A DNA stretch of 64,000 bases. It comes from Caballeronia sp. M1242 (GTDB taxonomy: Bacteria > Pseudomonadota > Gammaproteobacteria > Burkholderiales > Burkholderiaceae). Location of the stretch: NCBI RefSeq assembly GCF_017220215.1, contig NZ_CP071130.1:620001-684000 (forward strand). The letters are read 5' to 3'. Shown in pieces: positions 9,863-18,805 of this stretch. The notes under the pieces are model-generated. The model saw only the letters and a list, made by a program, of their open reading frames with translations, did no database searches and was not told where the DNA came from. Positions within the stretch are counted from its first letter, which is position 1, and the number at the start of each line of letters is the position of its first letter. Both the position numbers and the translations under genes were made by a program.

Positions 9863-10960
9863 ATGCGTGACGAGACATCGGAACAACCGGCGCCGCTCAG
9901 AAGCGGCTACACGACCGGAAGCTGCGCGACCGCGACGAGCCTCGCAGCCGCGCGTCTCTTGCTGACCGCGCAAACGAGCGATCGCGCGGAGATCGTGTTG
10001 CCCAAGGGCCAGCGCGTCACGATGAAGCTCGAATTCTGCCGCCTCGTCGACGGCATGCGCGATGCAGCGGAAGCGGGCGTCATCAAAGATGCAGGCGACG
10101 ATCCGGACGTGACGCATGGCGCGCTCGTGTTCGCGCGCGTGCGTCTCTCGGCGGATGCGGGCGTGCGCTTTCACGCCGGGCCGGGCGTGGGCACGGTCAC
10201 GCGCGCGGGCCTGGCGCTCGCCATCGGCGAGCCGGCCATCAACCCCGTGCCGCGCAAGATGATGACCGAGCATCTCCTCGCGCTCGCGCCGCTCGCGGAC
10301 TATGCGGGCGGCTTCGACGTGACGATAGGCGTCGAGCATGGCGAAGCGCTCGCGCAAAAGACGATGAACCCGCGGCTCGGCATCGTGGGCGGCTTGTCGA
10401 TTCTCGGCACGACGGGCATCGTCCGGCCGTTTTCGTGTTCGGCGTATATCGCGTCGATTCATCAGGGCATCGACGTGGCGCGCGCGAACGGCGTGCGGCA
10501 TATCGCGGCCTGCACCGGCAATCAGAGCGAAGACGCGATGCGCGCGCGCTACGGCTTGCCGGATATCGCGCTGATCGAAATGGGCGACTTCGCGGGCGCG
10601 GTGCTCAAGCATCTGCGTCGCGCGCCGGTCGAGAAGCTCAGTCTGTGCGGCGGCTTCGGCAAACTCAGCAAGCTCGCGGCGGGACACATGGACCTGCATA
10701 GCCGTAGCTCCAGCATCGACTTGCCGCTGTTGGCCTGCTGGGCCGCGGAGGCGGGCGCGAGCGCGGCGCTTCAGTCGGCCATCCGCGCGGCGAATACGAG
10801 TCAGGAAGCGCTGAAGCTGGCGCGCGCCGAAGGCATCGCGCTGGGCGACCTCGTCTGCGCACGCGCCCGCGACGTGGCGCTCGATACCGTGCCGAGCGGC
10901 GTGATCGTCGAGACGTTTGCAATCGACAGGCAAGGCGTGATCGTCGGGAGCGCCGCATGA
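9863..10960 (+). CDS. cbiD: Cobalt-precorrin-5B C1-methyltransferase CbiD
   Basis: A 365-residue CbiD with the signature [14 protein letters not shown] near the N-terminus and later [18 protein letters not shown] and the [23 protein letters not shown] block. CbiD adds the C1 methyl group in the anaerobic route; the aerobic CobF that does this job elsewhere is not in the window. It overlaps cobK as ATGA (10957-10960). Its presence beside cobG and cobN makes this a mixed pathway. Confidence 0.95.
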   Translation: MRDETSEQPAPLRSGYTTGSCATATSLAAARLLLTAQTSDRAEIVLPKGQRVTMKLEFCRLVDGMRDAAEAGVIKDAGDDPDVTHGALVFARVRLSADAGVRFHAGPGVGTVTRAGLALAIGEPAINPVPRKMMTEHLLALAPLADYAGGFDVTIGVEHGEALAQKTMNPRLGIVGGLSILGTTGIVRPFSCSAYIASIHQGIDVARANGVRHIAACTGNQSEDAMRARYGLPDIALIEMGDFAGAVLKHLRRAPVEKLSLCGGFGKLSKLAAGHMDLHSRSSSIDLPLLACWAAEAGASAALQSAIRAANTSQEALKLARAEGIALGDLVCARARDVALDTVPSGVIVETFAIDRQGVIVGSAA

Positions 10961-11685
10961 CGCGCGCGTTGCTGCTCGGCGGAACGGGCGACGCGCTCGC
11001 CATCGCGCGAAACATGGGTGCGCCGCATGTCTACAGTCTCGCGGGACTCGCTCGCGTGCCGACGGATCTCGCCTGTGCCGTGCGCGTGGGCGGCTTCGGC
11101 GGCGTGACGGGTCTCGTCGATTATCTGCATGCTGAACGGATCACGCTCGTCATCGACGCGACCCATCCGTATGCCGCGCAAATGAGCCGCCATGCGCGCG
11201 AAGCCTGCACGCTGGCGCATGTGCCGCTCTGGGCCGTGCGCCGGGCCGCGTGGCAGCCGCAGCCCGGCGACGACTGGCGCGATGCGGCCGACTGGCGCGG
11301 CATCGTCGAACGTATCGCGCCGTTTCGCCGGCCGCTGTTTACGCTCGGACGCGAGCCGCTCAAGCATCTCGACGAGATCCCCGCGTCGCAGCACTGGACC
11401 ATTCGATGTCTCGGCGCACACGAAGGGACGGCGCGCGCCAGCATTCTCGATGCGCGCGGTCCGTTCGATATCGACGGCGAGCGCGCCTTGTTCGACGCGG
11501 CTCGGATCGATGTGGTCATCAGCAAGAACAGCGGCGGCAAGGCGACCGAGGCGAAGCTCGCGGTGGCGCGTGAACGGCACTTACCCGTGGTGATGCTCGC
11601 GCGGCCGCTGCTGCCCGAAGCAGACCGCGAATTCGACGACCCCGCGAGCGCGCTTCATGCGCTGCTCGCTCTCGACTCTCTCTGA
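10957..11685 (+). CDS. cobK: Precorrin-6A reductase CobK
   Basis: A 242-residue NADPH-dependent reductase that makes precorrin-6[15 protein letters not shown] is the nucleotide-binding loop. [16 protein letters not shown] is the CobK/CbiJ signature, and [14 protein letters not shown] is the conserved C-terminal block. The start overlaps the cbiD stop by 4 bases, and cobM begins one base after its stop codon. Confidence 0.96.
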   Translation: MTRALLLGGTGDALAIARNMGAPHVYSLAGLARVPTDLACAVRVGGFGGVTGLVDYLHAERITLVIDATHPYAAQMSRHAREACTLAHVPLWAVRRAAWQPQPGDDWRDAADWRGIVERIAPFRRPLFTLGREPLKHLDEIPASQHWTIRCLGAHEGTARASILDARGPFDIDGERALFDAARIDVVISKNSGGKATEAKLAVARERHLPVVMLARPLLPEADREFDDPASALHALLALDSL

Positions 11686-11686
11686 C

Positions 11687-12412
11687 ATGACGGTCTATTT
11701 CATCGGCGCGGGCCCGGGCGATCCGGAACTCATCACCGTCAAAGGGCAAAGGCTGATTCGCGCGTGCCCAGTGATTCTGTATGCGGGATCGCTCGTGCCG
11801 GAAGGCGTGCTCGAAGGGCATCGGGCGCATCGCGTCGTGAATACGGCGGAACTCGATCTCGATGCCATCGTCGCATTGTTGCAGCAAGCGCATGCGAATG
11901 GCGAGGACGTCGCGCGCGTGCACTCGGGCGATCCGTCGCTGTACGGCGCGATTGGCGAGCAGATTCGCCGACTGGAAATGATAGGGATTCCTTATAAAAT
12001 CGTGCCGGGCGTGACGGCGACGGCCGCATCGGCGGCGGCGCTCGGGCGCGAGCTAACGCTGCCGGGCATTTCGCAGACGGTGATCCTCACGCGCTATGCG
12101 GCGAAAACATCGATGCCGCCCGGCGAATCGCTCGCGGACCTCGCGCGTCATCGCGCGACGCTCGCCATTCATCTCGGCGTGCGGCATATCGAGCGCATCG
12201 TCGCGGATCTGTTGCCGCATTACGGCGACGACTGTCCGGTTGCCGTGATCTTCCGCGCAAGCTGGCCGGACGAAGAACGCGTGCAGGGCACGCTCGTCGA
12301 TATCGCGCAGAAAGTGCGCGCATCGGGCATGGAGCGCACGGCGCTGATTCTCGTGGGCCGCGTGCTCGACGTGCGCGATTTCGCCGATTCGACGCTCTAC
12401 GCGAAGGACTGA
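11687..12412 (+). CDS. cobM: Precorrin-4 C11-methyltransferase CobM
   Basis: A 241-residue tetrapyrrole methylase adding the C11 methyl group to precorrin-4. [17 protein letters not shown] opens the SAM site; VHSGDPSLYGAIGEQ, VPGVTATAASAAALG and LTRYAAKTSMP are typical of CobM/CbiF. The ATG at 11687 follows the cobK stop by one base, so a start further upstream, inside cobK, is unlikely. Confidence 0.96.
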   Translation: MTVYFIGAGPGDPELITVKGQRLIRACPVILYAGSLVPEGVLEGHRAHRVVNTAELDLDAIVALLQQAHANGEDVARVHSGDPSLYGAIGEQIRRLEMIGIPYKIVPGVTATAASAAALGRELTLPGISQTVILTRYAAKTSMPPGESLADLARHRATLAIHLGVRHIERIVADLLPHYGDDCPVAVIFRASWPDEERVQGTLVDIAQKVRASGMERTALILVGRVLDVRDFADSTLYAKD

Positions 12413-12418
12413 GCGTCC

Positions 12419-12823
12419 ATGCGCGATCTCGACGCCGTATTCGATGCGCTCGCGAAATCCGCGTTTCGCCGGCGATTCGCGCTCGGCGTGCGCGAAGGTC
12501 GCTATCTGCGCGAGCGCGGCATGGAAACGGTGGTCGCGCAAGCGCATGAATTGATCGCGAAACGGCTCGCGCCGCAGGCGCCGCTCAACGACGGCAAGCA
12601 GACGCCGTTTCGCGGGCATCCCGTGTTCATCGCGCAGCATGCGACGGCAACGTGCTGCCGGACCTGTCTCGCCAAATGGCACGGCATCGCGGCGGGAAAA
12701 GTGCTCGACGATGCGGAGCGCCGGCATGTGGTCGATGCCATCGAGCGATGGCTGCGCGCGCAGCCGATGCCGCCTGCCGCTGAGACAACCGAGGACAACC
12801 CGCAGCGCGAGTTGCCCTTCTGA
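12419..12823 (+). CDS. DUF4186 family protein
   Basis: A 134-residue protein starting six bases after cobM, so very likely co-transcribed with it. It has the DUF4186 core: FRRRFALG, a helical middle, KQTPFRGHPVFIAQHATATCCRTCLAKWHGI and a short C-terminal helix. The CCRTC cysteines next to a histidine suggest metal binding or a structural site, but no function is known to me. A link to cobalamin rests only on position. It converges on terC with a 3-base gap. Confidence 0.8.
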   Translation: MRDLDAVFDALAKSAFRRRFALGVREGRYLRERGMETVVAQAHELIAKRLAPQAPLNDGKQTPFRGHPVFIAQHATATCCRTCLAKWHGIAAGKVLDDAERRHVVDAIERWLRAQPMPPAAETTEDNPQRELPF

Positions 12824-12826
12824 CGC

Positions 12827-13594
12827 TCAGTGCGGCTTCTGCTCGCGCGACACCGCAACGCGGCGCTTGCTGGTCGCGCGGCGCGCCAGCATGTTCAGTC
12901 CTTCGACGAGCGCGGAGAACGCCATCGCGGCGTAGATGTAGCCCTTCGGTACGTGGGTGCCAAAGCCTTCCGCGATCAGCGTCATGCCGATCACCAGCAA
13001 AAAGCCGAGCGCGAGCATCACGATGGTCGGATTGCGTTCGATGAAGCGCGAGAGCGGCCCTGCCGCAAACAGCATCACGGAAACCGCCGCGATGACCGCG
13101 ACGAACATGATCGGAATGTGCTCCGTCATGCCGACCGCAGTCACGATGCTGTCGATGGAAAAGACGAGATCGAGCAGCAGAATCTGGCCGATGGCCGACA
13201 ACGGCGTGAGCCGCGCGCCGGATGCGGGCCCGGCGTGGTCCTCGGCGTCGTGCGTGACGTGATGATGAATCTCGCTCGTGGCTTTCCACACGAGGAACAC
13301 GCCGCCGGCAATCAGAATCAGATCGCGCCATGAGAAGCCGTGGCCGAACGCTTCGAAGATCGGCGCGGTGAGCCGCACGATCAGCGCGACGGTGCCGAGC
13401 AGGCCGAGCCGCATCACGAGCGCGAGCCCGATGCCGATGCGCTGCGTGCGCGCCCGGTGCTCGGCTGGCAGCTTGTTGGTGAGGATCGAAATGAAGATGA
13501 GGTTGTCGATGCCGAGCACGACTTCCATCACGACGAGCGTCGCGAGGGCCGCCCAGGCGGCGGGGTCGGTGAGAAGGGCGGCGATGTAGTCCAT
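12827..13594 (-). CDS. TerC family integral membrane protein
   Basis: A 255-residue polytopic protein. The TerC signatures [12 protein letters not shown] near residue 28 and [16 protein letters not shown] near residue 140 carry the paired acidic residues in membrane segments that are thought to bind metal. About seven hydrophobic segments are visible, with a short histidine-rich loop ([11 protein letters not shown]) between them. Family members are linked to tellurite resistance and to manganese or other metal export. No riboswitch of the yybP-ykoY type is evident upstream. Confidence 0.88.
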   Translation of the reverse strand: MDYIAALLTDPAAWAALATLVVMEVVLGIDNLIFISILTNKLPAEHRARTQRIGIGLALVMRLGLLGTVALIVRLTAPIFEAFGHGFSWRDLILIAGGVFLVWKATSEIHHHVTHDAEDHAGPASGARLTPLSAIGQILLLDLVFSIDSIVTAVGMTEHIPIMFVAVIAAVSVMLFAAGPLSRFIERNPTIVMLALGFLLVIGMTLIAEGFGTHVPKGYIYAAMAFSALVEGLNMLARRATSKRRVAVSREQKPH

Positions 13595-13877
13595 GCGATG
13601 CGTTATTCGTAGGAGGGAAGAGGCGTGATCTTAGCCGGTGCAGCCGTTATTATGAAAGCTATTTGAAACCTTCGTCGGCGCTTGGTTCCGCAGAACTTCG
13701 CTCCAACGGTAACTTTGCCGTCGAAATCCGACAAATAAGCGAACTAGGGCGGAAAAGTCCTCCTGTTCCGATGATGCGCCGCAACGAATCCGGGTAAACT
13801 CCAATGCTTCGATGCGGCCGCTGTCGAGCCGCTCTCCGTCCACCTACTGCACTCTGCAGCACACACGGTCACGCCGC

Positions 13878-15026
13878 ATGTCCGGACAATCCCAACGCCT
13901 CGTCGAGCTCGACTTCTTCCGGGGGCTCGTACTCTTGATCATTGTCGTCGATCATATCGGCGGCAGCGTGCTGTCGCACTTCACGTTGCACGCGTTTGCG
14001 CTGAACGACGCCGCCGAGGTCTTCGTGTTTCTCGGCGGCTTCGCCACTGCGACCGCTTACGCGTCTCTCGCTCAGCGCGGGTCGGAGCGCGCTGCGGGGC
14101 TGCGTTTCGTGCGGCGGGCGTTCGAGATCTACCGCGCGTTTCTGATCACGGCCGCGCTGATGCTCGTCGCCACCTTCCTGCTGCGACCGTTCTATGGTCA
14201 CGCGCCGAATCTCGTCCTGCACGACCTCGACACGCTGACGGCGGCACCGGTGACGTCGATCGCGCAGATTCTGACGTTCGAGCGCCAGCCATATCTGGCC
14301 GCCGTCCTGCCGATGTACGCGTTGTTCGCGCTGGCGGTGCCGCTCGTGTTGCCGCTCGCGCGCACGAAGCCGTGGGTTTTGCTGGGCCTGAGTCTCGCGC
14401 TTTGGTCGTTCGCGCCCGGCATCGGCGAATATATGCCGTCCGTCGACGATAACCTCTGGGACTTCAATCCCGCCGCCTGGCAACTCATGTTCACGCTCGG
14501 CGTGCTCGCGCGCTGCCAGCCGGTTTATCAGCGCGTGGCGTCGCACCGCTTCGGTTGGACGATCAGCGCCGCCGCGCTCGCGGTGATCGTCGGCATGGCG
14601 TACTACAAGCTGCTCGTGCTTCCGCCCGTGCTCGACAGCGCGTTCAAACGCGACCTGGCGGGCGCGCGCGTCGTCAATTTCCTCGCGATCGCGTGGATCG
14701 CGACCAACCTGGCGCGTTACGGCGTGGTGAAGGCCGTCGCCAGCCGTTTGCCGTGGATCGGCGCGGTAGGGCGCGACGGAATGGTGTGCTTCGTCGCGGG
14801 CGCGGTGATTTCGCTCGTGGTCGATTCGATTCTCTTCACCTTCACGGACGGGCTCGTAAACGTGCCGGCCGGTCTGGTCGGCGACGCGGTCGCGATCATG
14901 GCGCTGCTTTCGGTGCCGCGTCTGCGCCAGCCGGTGGCAAACTGGCTCGGCATGCGGACGCGCGTTCCTGCGGCGAGCGCTGCTGTAGTTGCAGCGGCGG
15001 AAAATCCGGCGCGCGGCGTGCGCTGA
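13878..15026 (+). CDS. opgC: OpgC-type membrane acyltransferase
   Basis: A 382-residue multi-pass protein beginning RLVELDFFRGLVLLIIVVDH, the OpgC pattern with the conserved arginine and histidine. OpgC proteins succinylate or otherwise acylate osmoregulated periplasmic glucans. About ten hydrophobic segments follow, with LWDFNPAAWQLMF in the middle, as in the family. The ATG at 13878 is preferred because the family motif starts six residues later; an in-frame ATG at 13812 would add 22 unremarkable residues. No opgGH is nearby. A strong terminator follows. Confidence 0.88.
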   Translation: MSGQSQRLVELDFFRGLVLLIIVVDHIGGSVLSHFTLHAFALNDAAEVFVFLGGFATATAYASLAQRGSERAAGLRFVRRAFEIYRAFLITAALMLVATFLLRPFYGHAPNLVLHDLDTLTAAPVTSIAQILTFERQPYLAAVLPMYALFALAVPLVLPLARTKPWVLLGLSLALWSFAPGIGEYMPSVDDNLWDFNPAAWQLMFTLGVLARCQPVYQRVASHRFGWTISAAALAVIVGMAYYKLLVLPPVLDSAFKRDLAGARVVNFLAIAWIATNLARYGVVKAVASRLPWIGAVGRDGMVCFVAGAVISLVVDSILFTFTDGLVNVPAGLVGDAVAIMALLSVPRLRQPVANWLGMRTRVPAASAAVVAAAENPARGVR

Positions 15027-15036
15027 GTTTGACAAG

Positions 15037-15065
15037 AAGGCACCGCCGTTTGACGGTGCCTTTTT
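15037..15065 (+). terminator. Rho-independent terminator after opgC
   Basis: AAGGCACCG (15037-15045) pairs with CGGTGCCTT (15054-15062) around an 8-base loop, and the T-run TTTTT starts at 15061. It lies 11 bases after the opgC stop. Confidence 0.92.
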
Positions 15066-15168
15066 GGACGCTGTTTTGCAACTAACGGTCTTGCGCATCG
15101 ACGCCCGTTAATCGGCGGGGCATGAGGTTTGCAAGGAGCCTGCTGTTCACAACAAAAAAGGCTCGTCC

Positions 15169-15342
15169 ATGCTCAAGCTCGCTATTCTCTTTGCGGTCAT
15201 CTCGGTCATCGCCGGCTTCTTCGGTTTCGGACGCGTGTCGTCGGGCGCGGCCGGCATCGCGAAGATCTGTTTCTTCATCTTCCTCGTGCTGTTCGTGATC
15301 TTTCTGGTCGTCGCGATTTCGGCGGGGTCGCTGGTGCTTTGA
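15169..15342 (+). CDS. DUF1328 small membrane protein (YtjA-like)
   Basis: A 57-residue protein made almost entirely of two hydrophobic helices: [20 protein letters not shown], a short SSGAAGIAK turn, then [16 protein letters not shown]. This is the DUF1328/YtjA pattern and length. AAGG lies about 8 bases before the ATG. Family members are small inner-membrane proteins, often stress-induced, without a defined role. It is isolated between opgC and eutC. Confidence 0.88.
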   Translation: MLKLAILFAVISVIAGFFGFGRVSSGAAGIAKICFFIFLVLFVIFLVVAISAGSLVL

Positions 15343-15378
15343 CGGGGCGCGTTTGTACGCGAGCGCGACGAACGGCGC

Positions 15379-16182
15379 TCAGCGCTCGCCCTCGATCCGC
15401 CCCACGTCCACAGGCAACGGCAGCGCACCGCTGCGATCTTTCAATCCGACGCCCGTCAGCCCGAGCCGCCGCGCTTCGTTCAGCAGCCAGTGCAGCTTGA
15501 ACGCGGCGGCATCGTAGCCGAGTCCTTCGGGGCGCACGTTCGAAATGCAGTTGCGCTCGGCGTCCATACGCCCGGCGCGTGGCTCATAGGTGACGTAAAG
15601 CCCGAGGCTGTCGGGCGAACTGAGGCCCGGCCGCTCGCCGATCATCACCACGACGATCCGCGCCCGTAAAAGCTCACCGATGCAGTCGCCCAGCGCGACA
15701 CGCGCCTGCGTCGCGATGACCACGGGGCCGATGTTCCAGCCGTCGAGCATGGCGCGCAGCCTGAACAACAGCGGCGCGACGTGGCGCTGGGCAGCGAACG
15801 CGGACAGGCCATCGGCGGCGACGAACACGACATCGGGCGCATCGCCGTGCTCGCTGACGTACGCGGCGAGGCGCGCGGCGCTGGCGTCGTCGAGCATGCG
15901 GCCCATGTCGGGCCGACGCAGATAGTGATCGCGATCCGGCGCGGCGCTCGCCACTTCGAGCGTCGCAAAGCCGGCTGCGCGCAGCGCTTCGCCGAGCGAT
16001 GCGGTGTCGAGCGGCTGATGCACCGCGTCGCGCGCCTGCGCGTGCGCCAGTTGAAAGGCGAGAAGCGGCGCTGTCGGCAGACTGTCGCCCGCGCGCCCGA
16101 GCGCGATCCGCGCGTTCGTGAACTGCCTGAGCGCGTCCCACGGGTCGGCGTCGACCGGGCTTGGCGTGGCGTCGTCGGTCAT
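15379..16182 (-). CDS. eutC: Ethanolamine ammonia-lyase small subunit EutC
   Basis: A 267-residue light chain of the adenosylcobalamin-dependent lyase that splits ethanolamine into acetaldehyde and ammonia. Conserved parts include LAFQLAHAQARDAVH, VVFVAADGLSAFA, VMIGERPGLSSPDSLG and RNCISNVRPEGLGY. The start at 16182 overlaps the eutB stop as ATGA. The longer upstream frame is the shadow of eutB. Confidence 0.95.
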   Translation of the reverse strand: MTDDATPSPVDADPWDALRQFTNARIALGRAGDSLPTAPLLAFQLAHAQARDAVHQPLDTASLGEALRAAGFATLEVASAAPDRDHYLRRPDMGRMLDDASAARLAAYVSEHGDAPDVVFVAADGLSAFAAQRHVAPLLFRLRAMLDGWNIGPVVIATQARVALGDCIGELLRARIVVVMIGERPGLSSPDSLGLYVTYEPRAGRMDAERNCISNVRPEGLGYDAAAFKLHWLLNEARRLGLTGVGLKDRSGALPLPVDVGRIEGER

Positions 16183-17567
16183 GAGTCGATCCAGTCGAGG
16201 AGCGGTTGTCGCACTGCGCCCGACGAATGCGGAAGCAGCGCGCCGTGCGCATCCGTGACCCGCATGCGCGCGAGCCACGCCTCGAATTCAGGCGCGCGCT
16301 TCAGGTTCAGCACGCGGCGCACGTAGAGCGCGTCGTGGAAAGAGGTGCTCTGATAGTTGAGCATCACGTCGTCCGCGCCGGGCACGCCCATGATGAAATT
16401 GACGTTCGCGACGCCGAGCAGCGTCAGAAGCGTGTCCATATCGTCCTGATCGGCCCGCGCGTGGTTGGTGTAGCAGATGTCGCAGCCCATCGGCACGCCG
16501 AGCAGCTTGCCGCAGAAGTGGTCTTCGAGGCCCGCGCGGATGATCTGCCGCCCGTCGTACAGATACTCCGGGCCGATGAATCCGACCACCGTATTCGTCA
16601 GGAGCGGCCGGAAGTGTCGCGCGACCGCATAGGCGCGCGCCTCGCAGGTCTGCTGGTCGACGCCATGATGGGCGTTCGCGGACAGCGCGCTGCCCTGACC
16701 GGTCTCGAAGTACATGACGTTGTCGCCCACGGTCCCGCGCGCGAGCGATTGCGCCGCGTCGTGCGCTTCCTGCAACAGCGCGAGCGACACGCCGAAGCTC
16801 GCGTTGGCGCGCTCCGTGCCCGCGATCGACTGGAACACGAGATCGACGGGCGCGCCGTGCTCGATCGCCGCGAGCGTGTTGGTCACATGCGTGAGGACGC
16901 ACGACTGCATCGGCACGTCGTAACGCTGGCGGAAATCGTCCATCATCGTGAGCAGCGCGGCGATGTCCGCGGGCGAATCGGAGGCCGGATTCACGCCGAT
17001 CACGGCATCGCCGCAGCCGTAAAAGAGGCCGTCGAGCATGGAGGCCGCGATGCCCTTCGGATCGTCCGTCGGGTGATTCGGCTGCAGGCGCACCGACAGC
17101 CGGCCCGGCAAGCCGATGGTCGTCCGAAAGCGCGTGACGACCGGGCGCTTTCTCGCGGCGAGAATCAGATCCTGATTGCGCATGAGCTTGGAGACGGCGG
17201 CGGCCATTTCGGGCGTCAGGCCCATTTGAACGGCTTCGAGCGCGGCGGTGTCGGTCGCATCCGACAGCAGCCATTCGCGGAATTCGCCGACCGTCAGATG
17301 CGCGATGCGCGCGAACGCGGCGGCGTCGTGCGTATCGACGATCAGCCGCGTGACCTCGTCCGTTTCATAGGGAATGAGGGGCTCATCGAGAAATGCGCGC
17401 AACGGCAGGTCGGCGAGCGCCATCTTCGCGGCGACGCGCTCTTCCTCCGTGGCCGCCGCGACGCCCGCGAGTTCATCGCCCGACCGCTGCGGGCTCGCGC
17501 GGGCGAGCAGCGTCTTGAGGTCGTCGAAACGGTAGCGCCGCACGCCGATAGTTGCCTGATAGCCCAT
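16179..17567 (-). CDS. eutB: Ethanolamine ammonia-lyase large subunit EutB
   Basis: A 462-residue heavy chain that holds the active site and adenosylcobalamin with EutC. Characteristic segments are LPGRLSVRLQPNHPTDDPKG, GCGDAVIGVNPASDS, GQGSALSANAHHGVDQQT, IGPEYLYDG and MGCDICYTNHARADQDDM. The ATG at 17567 has GGAGAA four bases upstream. No eutH/eat transporter, EutA reactivase or microcompartment genes are present. The enzyme would use cofactor made with the help of the cob genes in this window. Confidence 0.96.
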   Translation of the reverse strand: MGYQATIGVRRYRFDDLKTLLARASPQRSGDELAGVAAATEEERVAAKMALADLPLRAFLDEPLIPYETDEVTRLIVDTHDAAAFARIAHLTVGEFREWLLSDATDTAALEAVQMGLTPEMAAAVSKLMRNQDLILAARKRPVVTRFRTTIGLPGRLSVRLQPNHPTDDPKGIAASMLDGLFYGCGDAVIGVNPASDSPADIAALLTMMDDFRQRYDVPMQSCVLTHVTNTLAAIEHGAPVDLVFQSIAGTERANASFGVSLALLQEAHDAAQSLARGTVGDNVMYFETGQGSALSANAHHGVDQQTCEARAYAVARHFRPLLTNTVVGFIGPEYLYDGRQIIRAGLEDHFCGKLLGVPMGCDICYTNHARADQDDMDTLLTLLGVANVNFIMGVPGADDVMLNYQSTSFHDALYVRRVLNLKRAPEFEAWLARMRVTDAHGALLPHSSGAVRQPLLDWIDS

Positions 17568-17710
17568 CGATTCTCCTGCCCGCATGACCGGATTCGCGAT
17601 GCCCTTACTGTAACCGCATCGCGGCGCGCGCAAAAATCCGCCGCAAAACCGAATTCGCTGCCCGTGCGATAATTTCGGGCTTCGCCGCCGCCGAATTGCG
17701 CTCAAATTCC

Positions 17711-18778
17711 GTGAAAAACCTGCTCGTTTCAATCGACCGTCTTCAGGATTTCGATGAAATCGTCGATGTCCGCACGCCGCTCGAATTCGCCGAGGATCAC
17801 ATTCCGGGCGCGATCAACGCGCCGGTGCTCGAAAACGAGGAGCGCGTGATCGTCGGCACCATGTACAAGCAGGTGTCGCCGTTCGAGGCCACGCGCGTCG
17901 GCGCGGCCATGGTCGCGCGCAACATCGCGCGTCATCTGGACACGATCTTCGCGGACCGCCCGCGCAACTGGCGGCCGCTCATCTATTGCTGGCGGGGCGG
18001 CAAGCGCTCCGGCTCCATGACGACGTGGCTGAACATGATCGGCTGGCAGGCGCGGCAGCTCGATGGCGGCTACAAGAGCTACCGGCGCGACGTGCTCGAC
18101 AGGCTCACGGCGTTGCCAGCGCGATTTCGCTTTATCGTGCTGATCGGCCACACCGGCAGCGGCAAGACCCGGCTCTTGCACGCGCTCGCGCAAGCGGGCG
18201 CTCAGGTGCTCGACCTCGAAGGGCTGGCGGCGCATCGCGGCTCGCTGCTCGGCGCGCTGCCGGGGCACGCGCAGCCGTCGCAGAAAGCATTCGATTCCGC
18301 GCTCGTCCATACGCTGCGCGGCTTCGATCCGGCCAAGCCCGTTTTTATCGAGGCGGAAGGCCGGCGCATCGGCTCGATCTCGACGCCCGACTCGCTGCTC
18401 GACAGCCTGCACGCGGCCGCCTGCGTGGAAGTGGAAGCGCGCCGCGAGGACCGCATCGCGTTTCTGTTGCAGGACTACGCGCATCTTTTCGACGAACCCG
18501 CGTTCTTCAAGGCGCAGTTGTCGAAGCTCGTCGCGCTGCATAGCCGCGAGCGCGTGGAGCATTGGCATCGGCTGATCGACGAAGGCGAGCGCGCCGCGCT
18601 GTTCGCCGAACTGATCGACCGCCATTACGATCCGGCGTACGGCCGCAGCAGCCGCGCGCTGTACACGCAGTTGCCGCATGCGGCGCATATGCTGTTTCGT
18701 CCGAACGATGCCGACAGCGTCGATCAGGCGAAGGCGCTGCTTGCGCAGCTGTCCGAGACGACGCCTGCGCTCGGCTGA
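17711..18778 (+). CDS. selU: tRNA 2-selenouridine synthase SelU/MnmH
   Basis: A 355-residue protein with an N-terminal rhodanese domain (VDVRTPLEFAEDHIPGAIN; catalytic loop YCWRGGKRS with its cysteine) and a C-terminal P-loop domain (GHTGSGKTRLL). It replaces sulfur by selenium in the wobble 2-thiouridine of some tRNAs, through a geranylated intermediate, using selenophosphate. GTG 17711 is the likely start (family N-terminus near VSIDRLQDF); TTG 17696 is an alternative. A permease gene follows 27 bases later in the same direction, probably in one transcript. selD is not in the window. Confidence 0.93.
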   Translation: MKNLLVSIDRLQDFDEIVDVRTPLEFAEDHIPGAINAPVLENEERVIVGTMYKQVSPFEATRVGAAMVARNIARHLDTIFADRPRNWRPLIYCWRGGKRSGSMTTWLNMIGWQARQLDGGYKSYRRDVLDRLTALPARFRFIVLIGHTGSGKTRLLHALAQAGAQVLDLEGLAAHRGSLLGALPGHAQPSQKAFDSALVHTLRGFDPAKPVFIEAEGRRIGSISTPDSLLDSLHAAACVEVEARREDRIAFLLQDYAHLFDEPAFFKAQLSKLVALHSRERVEHWHRLIDEGERAALFAELIDRHYDPAYGRSSRALYTQLPHAAHMLFRPNDADSVDQAKALLAQLSETTPALG

Positions 18779-18805
18779 TTTTCTTTTTTCGATTCGACCA
18801 AGAAT

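Noticed and set aside
16206..17672. Long plus-strand frame opposite eutB (488 codons)
   Set aside because: Same signs of a shadow frame; eutB on the other strand has clear family motifs.
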